A DNA stretch of 9,180 bases, taken from assembly GCA_027016675.1 (NCBI GenBank), contig JALUSH010000192.1, forward strand, positions 1 to 9,180, written 5' to 3'. Origin of the DNA: Thermodesulfovibrio sp. (GTDB lineage Bacteria > Nitrospirota > Thermodesulfovibrionia > Thermodesulfovibrionales > JdFR-85). The position numbers and the translations under genes are program-made. Within the stretch, counting starts at the first letter, position 1. Each line of letters starts with the position of its first letter. This document shows positions 1 through 5,371 of the stretch, piece by piece. Below the pieces are notes generated by a model. The model worked only from the letters and a program-made list of their open reading frames with translations. It was not told the origin of the DNA and did no database searches.

Positions 1-117
1 GGTACCAGCTGTGTGCAGCAGTGTACCACCGATTACTGTACGCAGAAAGGCTACGACAGTGACGGTGATTGCCAGACCAGGATGAGACCAAACGTCTGTC
101 AGTTCCAGGACAGATAG
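1..117 (+). CDS. 3' end of a Cys-rich protein gene (partial, function unknown)
   Basis: The frame is open from base 1 to a TAG at 115-117 and encodes the last 38 residues of a protein whose start lies outside the window. It carries five cysteines, at fragment positions 4, 8, 13, 24 and 33 (spacing C-x3-C-x4-C-x10-C-x8-C), with many Gln, Thr and Asp residues. That pattern would suit a disulfide-bonded secreted or surface domain, or a metal site; I cannot tell which. Codon choice (CAG, ACC, GGT, GTC, TAC) looks more GC-rich than in the genes downstream, which may mean a different origin or simply a different protein class. No family is recognised. The call rests on one open frame with coding-like composition. 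Confidence 0.5.
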   Translation, partial: GTSCVQQCTTDYCTQKGYDSDGDCQTRMRPNVCQFQDR

Positions 118-228
118 AGGGGGTTCTTGTATTTCACCAGGGACTTCAATGGGGTGTACCCCATTATTGACCTCTGATCTCCGCCCTTCGACTTCTGGCC
201 TCCTTATTGTCTTTGCCGTGTGTCTGAA

Positions 229-269
229 TATTACCATATTACCACATCCGATGTGGTAATATGGTAATA
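229..269. repeat. Perfect palindrome, 19-bp arms, 3-nt centre
   Basis: Arms 229-247 and 251-269 are exact reverse complements around a CCG centre. Each arm is itself a near-duplicate of an ATTACCAT/ATTACCAC octamer, so the element also contains direct repeats. It is AT-rich and has no T-run on either side, which argues against a simple intrinsic terminator. It could be a dispersed REP-like or MITE-like palindrome, an operator, or a strong RNA hairpin in a transcript from the left. The sequence shows only the symmetry; the role is open. Confidence 0.85.
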
Positions 270-357
270 AGAAAGACGGATTATACCGAATGACAATAAA
301 AAAGTTGATTGCCTGTCCATACCATGTAATCACAAAATAGAGGGGCGCTGCAAAACT

Positions 358-388
358 TTGCCATTTACCCCAAAATTTTCAATATGTT
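358..388 (+). promoter_or_regulatory. Possible hpt promoter
   Basis: TTGCCA (358-363) could be a -35 box and TATGTT (383-388) a -10 box, with a 19-bp spacer, about 32 bp ahead of the hpt start. Neither box is a close consensus match and the spacer is long, so this is only the best candidate in an AT-rich stretch. Confidence 0.3.
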
Positions 389-420
389 ACTATATATAAC
401 CTTACATCTGGAGGAGGCTT

Positions 421-942
421 ATGGTTGTAGGCAAAGTGCTTTTTTCACCAGAGGATATTCAGAATAAGGTGTTGGAGCTTGCTGATGAGATCAACAGGGA
501 CTTCAGGGGGTCTGAACTTGTGGCAATTGGTATCTTGAAGGGTGCCTTTATGTTTTTTTCTGATTTAGTAAAACATATAAAGATACCCCTTACCATAGAT
601 TTTATCATTGCCTCAAGTTACATAAAGACAGATACAACCGGAGAGGTAAAGATCTACTATGACCTGAGGGAGGATATCACGAACAGGGATGTGCTCCTTA
701 TTGAGGATATAGTTGATACAGGTATTACACTGAATTTTCTCAGGGAAAGACTCCTTTCAAGGGCGCCACGTTCTCTAAAGATATGTGCCCTTCTTGATAA
801 GAAAGAGAGAAGGGTGGTGGATGTCCCCATTGATTATAAAGGCTTTGAGATACCAAATGAATATGTTGTTGGTTATGGTCTCGATTTTGACGACCAGTAC
901 AGAAATCTTCCCTATATAGCGGTGTTTAAAAAGAAGGTATAA
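421..942 (+). CDS. hpt: Hypoxanthine phosphoribosyltransferase
   Basis: This 173-residue protein has the usual length for bacterial Hpt. It is a cytoplasmic purine-salvage enzyme joining hypoxanthine (and usually guanine) to PRPP to give IMP or GMP. The PRPP-binding signature VLLIEDIVDTGITL lies at residues 91-104, with the acidic pair E95/D96 and the DTG loop. The N-terminal GILKGAF segment (37-43) and the flexible-loop segment SSYIKTDTTGEVKI (65-78) also fit. The C-terminal VDVPIDYKGFEIPNEYVVGYGLD region (133-155) matches the family's base-binding end. The ATG is preceded by GGAGGAGG (410-417), a strong ribosome binding site. A 119-bp gap separates it from queD on the same strand, so the two may or may not share a transcript. 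Family assignment is secure; the preference between hypoxanthine and guanine is not readable here. Confidence 0.95.
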   Translation: MVVGKVLFSPEDIQNKVLELADEINRDFRGSELVAIGILKGAFMFFSDLVKHIKIPLTIDFIIASSYIKTDTTGEVKIYYDLREDITNRDVLLIEDIVDTGITLNFLRERLLSRAPRSLKICALLDKKERRVVDVPIDYKGFEIPNEYVVGYGLDFDDQYRNLPYIAVFKKKV

Positions 943-961
943 ATACAGAAGCAATTGGCAT

Positions 962-1020
962 CCAGTTCAGAATAACACAAAGATGTATGTGTCGGATTTG
1001 TTCTGGCAGTTGGCGTTTTT
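962..1020 (+). terminator. Weak imperfect hairpin plus T-run after hpt
   Basis: CAGAA (968-972) can pair with TTCTG (1001-1005), ACAC (975-978) with GTGT (989-992), and CCA (962-964) with TGG (1011-1013). A TTTTT run follows at 1016-1020. The stem is broken by large internal loops, so if it terminates at all it would do so weakly and leave some read-through into queD. Confidence 0.22.
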
Positions 1021-1061
1021 ATAAAAAATGGTTCTTGTAGTGAAATTTTCTGGAGACAACT

Positions 1062-1433
1062 ATGTACGAACTTACCATAGAGACAAGTTTTTCCGCTGCC
1101 CATCAGTTGAGGGGCTACAAGGGTAAATGCGAAGAGTTACATGGCCATAACTGGAAGGTGCAGGTTCATGTGACTTCAGAGAGATTGAATGAGATAGATA
1201 TTGCAATTGATTTTCATGAACTGAAGAGATATACCAATGAGATAATCTCCCAGCTTGATCACTCTTTTCTGAATGATATTTTCCCCTTTACAGAGAGAAA
1301 CCCCTCTTCTGAGAACATAGCAAGATGGATTTACGAGTCTCTGAAAAAGAAAATCAATAATGATAACATAAGGGTGTCAGCTGTAACTGTCTGGGAGTCT
1401 GAAACAGCTTCTGCAACGTATTATGAAGATTAA
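1062..1433 (+). CDS. queD: 6-carboxy-5,6,7,8-tetrahydropterin synthase (QueD/PTPS family)
   Basis: This 123-residue protein belongs to the 6-pyruvoyl-tetrahydropterin synthase fold. QueD turns 7,8-dihydroneopterin triphosphate into 6-carboxytetrahydropterin, the second step toward queuosine and other 7-deazapurines. Zinc ligands are visible as H14 in FSAAHQL and H27/H29 in the HGH motif. The catalytic cysteine C23 stands four residues before the first His of that motif (C-x3-HGH), which is the QueD-type arrangement. D66/H67 in LDHSFLND, PSSENIA at 81-87 and E112 in WES supply the remaining conserved active-site and pterin-anchoring positions. The start is supported by GGAGA at 1052-1056. No queC, queE or queF lies in the window, so the pathway is inferred from the family. 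Its end overlaps the next gene by 11 bp. I saw no preQ1-riboswitch-like sequence upstream. Confidence 0.92.
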   Translation: MYELTIETSFSAAHQLRGYKGKCEELHGHNWKVQVHVTSERLNEIDIAIDFHELKRYTNEIISQLDHSFLNDIFPFTERNPSSENIARWIYESLKKKINNDNIRVSAVTVWESETASATYYED

Positions 1434-2763
1434 AGAGGAATTTGCTAAAAGGATAACAGAGGCTGCCATAGAGTATGGAGCTGAAAAGGCAGAGGTTTAT
1501 ATAATAAGGGCAAGGTCTATCTCTGTTGAGTCAAAAAATCAGGAGATTGACTCCCTTGACACATCCTCTGATTTCGGTTATTCCCTCAGGGTTATAAGAG
1601 ATGGAAGGCCTGGGTTTTCCTACTCCACCTCAGAAAATGATTGGCTGTCTGTGGTAGAGAATGCCCTTGATACAGCAAGATTCACGGAAAAAGACCTTTC
1701 CATTGACATAGCTGAACCACTGGAGGATGAGAATATAGAGACCTATGACCCTGATATTGCATCTGCTGATGAATCAAAGGTCTTCGAGTGTGCAAGGATT
1801 GTTGAGGATGAGGCTTTCAGAACAGACCCCAGGATAAAAAGGATAAGGAAGGCTGAGGTATCTTTCTCAGAGACAGAGATCATGATATCCAATTCCAGGG
1901 GACTGCGGAAGAGCTATAGGAGTACAGCTGTGACTGCCCAGTTGATGCTTGCTGCAGAGAGTAATGGTGAGGCCCAGATGGGCTGGGGTTATGGGAGTGG
2001 ACGATTCCTCAGAGGTGTTGATGTCAAGAGGGTGGGACAGGAGGCAGCCATTAGGGCTGTCAGGCTGCTTGGTGCAAAGAGGGCTGAAACAACAAAAGGA
2101 TTTGTGTTACTTGAATCCTCTGTTGCATCGGAACTCCTGGGTATACTTTCAGCATCTTTTTCCTCGGAGAATGTGCAGAAAGGTAAATCAATGCTTATAA
2201 ATAAGAGGAATGAAAAGGTCTACTCTGAATTGATATGTATCATTGATAATCCTCTCTTGAATGAATATACAGGTAGCAGACCCTTTGACGCCGAGGGGAT
2301 TCCTTCAAAAAAGAATATTGTTGTTGACAGAGGGGTTCTGAAGGGATATCTGTATAATCTCTATACTGCCAACAGGGAAGGAGTCAAGTCCACAGGCAAT
2401 GCAATCAGGTCAGGTATCCAGTCTCCTCCATCTGTAGGGATTTCAAATTTTTACATTGAATCCTCCTCAACCGAGCATGTCAGGCCCTATCAAGAGCTTG
2501 TTGAGGGGATTGACAGAGGATTAATCGTTACAGAGGCAATGGGCATGCATACAGCTAACCCCATTACTGGAGAATTTTCCGTAGGAGTTACAGGGCTGTG
2601 GGTGAAAAATGGTAAAATAGAGCACCCTGTGAAAGAGGCTGCCATTTCTGGAAATGTTATGGAACTCTTCAACAGGGTTGTGGGTTTTAGTGACAGGTTA
2701 AGATTCTATGGCAGGGTAGGAAGCCCTGATATATTAATAGAAGGTATTGACATAAGTGGATAG
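1423..2763 (+). CDS. pmbA: TldE/PmbA-type subunit of the TldD/TldE protease
   Basis: This 446-residue protein matches PmbA (TldE), the non-catalytic-type subunit that pairs with the metalloprotease TldD. In E. coli the pair matures microcin B17 and degrades unfolded peptides such as CcdA. Family features include the N-terminal half with an EVY-x-x-RA-x-SISVES segment (about 24-37). The conserved C-terminal block begins GMHTANP (374-380), continues with TGEFSVGVTGLW, and is followed by PVKEAAISGN. The zinc motif HExxxH of TldD is absent, as expected for TldE. The start codon lies inside queD (11-bp overlap, different frame) and has no clear Shine-Dalgarno. Ribosomes ending queD probably re-initiate here, which makes the pair co-expressed. 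No tldD is present in the window. A TldD-like identity is unlikely given the missing motif. Confidence 0.9.
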   Translation: MKIKEEFAKRITEAAIEYGAEKAEVYIIRARSISVESKNQEIDSLDTSSDFGYSLRVIRDGRPGFSYSTSENDWLSVVENALDTARFTEKDLSIDIAEPLEDENIETYDPDIASADESKVFECARIVEDEAFRTDPRIKRIRKAEVSFSETEIMISNSRGLRKSYRSTAVTAQLMLAAESNGEAQMGWGYGSGRFLRGVDVKRVGQEAAIRAVRLLGAKRAETTKGFVLLESSVASELLGILSASFSSENVQKGKSMLINKRNEKVYSELICIIDNPLLNEYTGSRPFDAEGIPSKKNIVVDRGVLKGYLYNLYTANREGVKSTGNAIRSGIQSPPSVGISNFYIESSSTEHVRPYQELVEGIDRGLIVTEAMGMHTANPITGEFSVGVTGLWVKNGKIEHPVKEAAISGNVMELFNRVVGFSDRLRFYGRVGSPDILIEGIDISG

Positions 2764-2931
2764 TCTGTAAAAATCCTGATAGAGGTAGTTGAGGTTCATG
2801 AAAGGTTGTTGAGGTAATCTTGTATACAGAAGTTGTTTCAGGGTTTTGGGCCTTCATCAAAGACACCCAACGACCTGCAATGCCTCAGGTGCCTTTAGAA
2901 ATAGAGAAAAACTTAAAATCAGCAAGAGCAC

Positions 2932-2937
2932 AGGAGG
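2932..2937 (+). promoter_or_regulatory. Ribosome binding site fixing the acyl-CoA dehydrogenase start
   Basis: AGGAGG lies 4 bases before the ATG at 2942. The frame is open further upstream to a TTG at 2846, but those 32 extra codons have no ribosome binding site and do not resemble the family's N-terminus. The ATG at 2942 is therefore preferred. Confidence 0.8.
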
Positions 2938-2941
2938 TTTT

Positions 2942-4099
2942 ATGGATTACTTTTTCACCGAAGAACAGAAGATGATACAGGAGCTGGCACGTCAGATTGC
3001 TGAGGAAAGGGTTGTGCCTGTAAGGGCAGAACTTGATGAGAAAGAGGAATTTCCCCACGAGATAATGAAGGTTCTTGCCCAGTCTGACATGTTAGGGATC
3101 TTTATTCCCGAGGAGTATGGAGGGCTTGGCATGGGTTCTCTTGAACTCTGTATTGCAGTTGAAGAACTCAGCAGGGCATGTCTTGGTGTTTCCACAAGTT
3201 ATGCAGCAAATGCCCTTGGCACATACCCCATATTGCTATTTGGTACAGAGGAACAGAAGAAGAAGTATCTTCCTGATATAGCATCAGGTAAACGGCTTGT
3301 TGCCTTTGCCCTTACAGAGGCCAATGCTGGTAGTGATGCTGCTGGCATCCAGACCACTGCAAAGAAGGATGGTGATTACTATATCCTGAATGGCACAAAA
3401 CAGTGGATTACCAATGGTGGCGAGGCAGAGATATATACAGTGATAGCAATGACCGACCCTTCAAGAGGTGCACGTGGTGCCAGTGCCTTTATAGTGGAAA
3501 AGGGTACCGAGGGATTTAGCTTTGGCAAGAAAGAGAAAAAGATGGGCATCCGTGCATCAGTAACAAGGGAGTTGATATTTGATAATTGCAGGGTACCGAA
3601 GGAGAACCTGCTCGGTCGTGAAGGGATGGGTTTTATTGTGGCAATGAAGACCCTTGACCAGTCAAGGGTTGGAGTGGGTGCACAGGGAGTTGGTGTGGCT
3701 CAGGGTGCTCTTGATGAGGCGATAAGGTTTGCCCGTCAGAGGGTGCAGTTTGGCAAGCCAGTAATAAGTTTTCAGGCAGTGCAGCATATGCTTGCTGACA
3801 TGGCCACCCTTACTGAGGCAGCACGATCACTTGTTTATTCTGTAGCCCGTTATGTAGACAGTGGTGCAAAGGATATATCAAAGCCCTCAGCAATGGCAAA
3901 GGTATTTGCTACTGATGTGGCAATGAAGGTCACCACGGATGCCGTACAGGTAATGGGTGGTTCAGGCTATATGAGAGAATATCCTGTTGAGAAAATGATG
4001 CGTGATGCAAAGATACTGCAGATATATGAGGGCACGAACCAGATACAGAGAAATGTAATCGGACAGGAATTAATTAAAGAGGCAGCAAGAAAGGGTTAA
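2942..4099 (+). CDS. Acyl-CoA dehydrogenase (short-chain/butyryl-type, FAD)
   Basis: At 385 residues this is the standard length for a soluble acyl-CoA dehydrogenase. It would form an alpha,beta double bond in a CoA thioester, or reduce it in reverse, passing electrons to ETF. The FAD signature ALTEANAGSDAAGIQTTA covers 123-140 and QWITNGG covers 154-160. RQRVQFGKPV (265-274) and QVMGGSGY (336-343) belong to the C-terminal helical domain. E363 in QIYEGTNQIQR is at the usual position of the catalytic base in short-chain, butyryl-type members. The protein starts at the canonical DYFFTEEQ-type N-terminus, with no signal peptide. The exact acyl substrate (butyryl, isobutyryl, 2-methylbutyryl, glutaryl or other) cannot be read from these motifs. 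etfB and etfA lie downstream on the same strand, past a 383-bp structured gap, and are the likely electron acceptors. A 178-bp gap precedes the gene; I found no convincing promoter in it. Confidence 0.93.
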   Translation: MDYFFTEEQKMIQELARQIAEERVVPVRAELDEKEEFPHEIMKVLAQSDMLGIFIPEEYGGLGMGSLELCIAVEELSRACLGVSTSYAANALGTYPILLFGTEEQKKKYLPDIASGKRLVAFALTEANAGSDAAGIQTTAKKDGDYYILNGTKQWITNGGEAEIYTVIAMTDPSRGARGASAFIVEKGTEGFSFGKKEKKMGIRASVTRELIFDNCRVPKENLLGREGMGFIVAMKTLDQSRVGVGAQGVGVAQGALDEAIRFARQRVQFGKPVISFQAVQHMLADMATLTEAARSLVYSVARYVDSGAKDISKPSAMAKVFATDVAMKVTTDAVQVMGGSGYMREYPVEKMMRDAKILQIYEGTNQIQRNVIGQELIKEAARKG

Positions 4100-4136
4100 T
4101 TTAACCACAGAGGGCACAGAGGTATTCTCTGTACAA

Positions 4137-4163
4137 TTAATTGCCTGCAATTAAAGATTTTTT
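4137..4163 (+). terminator. Intrinsic terminator after the acyl-CoA dehydrogenase
   Basis: TTAATTG (4137-4143) pairs with CAATTAA (4148-4154) around CCTG, and a T6 run follows at 4158-4163. The stem is only 7 bp and AT-rich, so it is probably leaky. A small ACAGAG/CTCTGT hairpin (4116-4121 with 4127-4132) sits just before it. Confidence 0.5.
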
Positions 4164-4189
4164 ATGCCCTCGTAGGAATTTAAATTGTC

Positions 4190-4226
4190 ATTCCGAACTC
4201 GTTTCGGAATTTCGGGAAATACCGAA
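4190..4226. repeat. REP-like pair of short palindromes
   Basis: ATTCCGAA (4190-4197) and TTCGGAAT (4203-4210) form an 8-bp stem with a 5-nt loop. Immediately after, TTCGG (4211-4215) and CCGAA (4222-4226) form a second stem. The preceding GTC followed by a TTCCG/CGGAA stem resembles the GTCATTCC-type intergenic palindromes that are dispersed in many bacterial genomes. Only the symmetry is directly seen; membership of a repeat family is inference and needs a genome-wide search. Confidence 0.45.
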
Positions 4227-4267
4227 GATTTGAGTTTTTATAATTCGAATCCAGGGGTAAGGTCTAT

Positions 4268-4398
4268 AGTAGTATGGTAGAGTCTTACACATCATTCTCG
4301 TCAGGCATCATGCCTGCCGCCGAGGGAATTTTGCAATTCACCCTCCAGGTGAATCTTATGCAAAATTCAAAACCGTTCAGACTCACCATACCACTACT
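4268..4398. repeat. 131-nt imperfect inverted-repeat element with two internal hairpins
   Basis: The ends pair with each other. AGTAGT (4268-4273) pairs with 4393-4398, ATGGT (4274-4278) with ACCAT (4385-4389), and GAGTCT (4280-4285) with AGACTC (4379-4384). That is 17 base pairs with two small bulges. Inside, CAGGCAT (4302-4308) and ATGCCTG (4310-4316) form one arm, possibly extended by CTCG (4297-4300) with CGAG (4321-4324). A second, longer arm joins GAATTTTGCA (4326-4335) to TGCAAAATTC (4359-4368), and ATTCACC (4336-4342) to GGTGAAT (4348-4354), with a CTTA bulge at 4355-4358. The result is a three-way, cloverleaf-like fold on either strand. It lies 84 bp ahead of etfB and contains no ORF. 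It could be a MITE, a structured RNA leader or small RNA, or a recombination site; I do not recognise it as a known class. Confidence 0.7.
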
Positions 4399-4403
4399 TT
4401 CAG

Positions 4404-4446
4404 TTGTTCGTTGTTATTCTTATAGCTGTATTTATTTAGGTAATAT
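4404..4446 (+). promoter_or_regulatory. AT-rich stretch, possible etfB promoter
   Basis: TTGTTC (4404-4409) with TGTATT (4427-4432) at 17-bp spacing, or TTGTTA (4411-4416) with a poorer downstream box, are the best -35/-10 candidates between the structured element and etfB. All are weak matches. If a promoter here is real, the 131-nt fold would lie upstream of the transcript rather than in its leader. Confidence 0.2.
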
Positions 4447-4482
4447 GTAATAATACTTTATAGAAGTTAAGGAGGTTATTAA

Positions 4483-5265
4483 ATGAAGATAGTTGTATGT
4501 ATAAAACAGGTTCCTGATACTGCAGAGGTAAGGATAAATCCTGAGACGAATACACTTGTCAGAGATGGGGTGCCCAGTATTATCAATCCCTATGACCTGC
4601 ATGCCCTTGAGGCAGGGCTGCAGATAAAAGAGCTAACCGGTGGTACAGTGACTGCTTTGACAATGGGGCCACCCCAGGCTGAAGATACCCTACGAGAGGC
4701 AATTGCAATGGGTGTGGATGATGCTGTGCTTTTAACAGACAGGGCATTTGCTGGCTCTGATACATGGGCAACAGCTTATACCCTTGCAAGGGCTGTTAAG
4801 AAGATCGGTTTTGACATCATATTCTGTGGAAAACAGGCAATTGATGGTGATACTGCACAGGTTGGTCCTGAGATGGCTGAGTTTCTTGATATTCCTCATA
4901 TTGCCTATGTTAAGGCCATAGATGAGGTCAGCACCGAGAGAATAAGGGTGAAACGAATGATGGAAGAGGGCTACGATATTGTGGAATCGCCAATCCCTGT
5001 ATTGGTGACAGTGGTCAAGGAGATCAATGAGCCAAGGCTTCCCTCGCTGAAGGGAAAGATGAGGGCGAAGAAGGCAGAAATAAAGAGGCTTGGCTTTGAT
5101 GCCCTGGAGACAGACGAGCACCTTGTGGGACTGAAAGGCTCACCAACCCAGGTGAAAGATATCTTTGCACCTGAGATGAAAAAGGACCGCAAGGTACTGA
5201 AAGGTTCTCCTGAAGAGATAGTAGAGCAGTTAATAGGGGTCTTAAAAGAGATGAAATGTCTGTAG
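4483..5265 (+). CDS. etfB: Electron-transfer flavoprotein beta subunit
   Basis: This 260-residue cytoplasmic protein is the EtfB partner of the EtfA encoded 106 bp downstream. Visible family segments are KQVPDT (8-13), NPYDLHALEAGLQIKE (35-50), and the nucleotide-binding segment GKQAIDGDTAQVGP (116-129). VKRMMEEGYDIVESP (156-170) and VKEINEPRLPSLKGKMRAKKAEI (178-200) follow. The DGDTAQVGP version and the RMMEEGYD loop look like ETFs of anaerobes (butyryl-CoA dehydrogenase and caffeyl-CoA reductase types) rather than the mitochondrial-type AMP-binding protein. This suggests, but does not prove, a second FAD able to take electrons from NADH. The tail repeats an LKGSP element (217-221 and 239-243). 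The start is fixed by AAGGAGG (4469-4475) seven bases upstream. Likely donors or acceptors include the acyl-CoA dehydrogenase upstream. Confidence 0.94.
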   Translation: MKIVVCIKQVPDTAEVRINPETNTLVRDGVPSIINPYDLHALEAGLQIKELTGGTVTALTMGPPQAEDTLREAIAMGVDDAVLLTDRAFAGSDTWATAYTLARAVKKIGFDIIFCGKQAIDGDTAQVGPEMAEFLDIPHIAYVKAIDEVSTERIRVKRMMEEGYDIVESPIPVLVTVVKEINEPRLPSLKGKMRAKKAEIKRLGFDALETDEHLVGLKGSPTQVKDIFAPEMKKDRKVLKGSPEEIVEQLIGVLKEMKCL

Positions 5266-5331
5266 CTTATAGCACATAGCATATGGCATATGGCGTATGG
5301 CCCTATTGCCTATTGCTTATGGCTTATGGCC
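5264..5331. repeat. Degenerate 7-bp tandem array between etfB and etfA
   Basis: Beginning within the etfB stop codon, about nine units of the form (A/G/T)GC-N-(T/C)AT follow one another: AGCTTAT, AGCACAT, AGCATAT, GGCATAT, GGCGTAT, an 8-base GGCCCTAT, TGCCTAT, TGCTTAT, GGCTTAT, then GGCC. The units drift in sequence but keep period 7. The array fills most of the 106-bp gap between two genes whose products work as one heterodimer. It could be slippage-derived low-complexity DNA, a dispersed repeat, or an intercistronic spacer. A small AT-only hairpin (5336-5341 with 5346-5351) separates it from the etfA ribosome binding site. Confidence 0.75.
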
Positions 5332-5371
5332 TGACAATTATTCAGATAATTACTCATTAGGAGGTTAATAT

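Larger units (their letters stand above)
118..420. other. Non-coding stretch between the partial gene and hpt
   Basis: I see no credible gene on either strand here. The stretch contains a short GC-containing hairpin (AATGGGG at 148-154 against CCCCATT at 159-165, loop TGTA). This could help end the upstream transcript, although no T-run follows. It also contains the large perfect palindrome at 229-269 and an AT-rich stretch at 355-400 that is the likely promoter zone of hpt. The rest shows no structure that I can support. Confidence 0.6.

Noticed and set aside
270..420. Purine riboswitch before hpt
   Set aside because: No three-stem purine aptamer arrangement or conserved core is recognisable.
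943..1061. preQ1 riboswitch before queD
   Set aside because: I could not place the preQ1 aptamer's conserved loop and A-rich tail. Only a loose hairpin is visible.
2785..2816. Repeated GTTGAGGT as a tandem repeat or operator
   Set aside because: There are only two short imperfect copies in a simple-sequence stretch, which is not enough to call a feature.
2846..2941. N-terminal extension of the acyl-CoA dehydrogenase from a TTG
   Set aside because: There is no ribosome binding site and no family resemblance. AGGAGG and the canonical N-terminus start at 2942.
4732..5121. 129-codon - strand open frame inside etfB
   Set aside because: It lies wholly within a well-supported gene, has no family features, and is a shadow of etfB codon usage.
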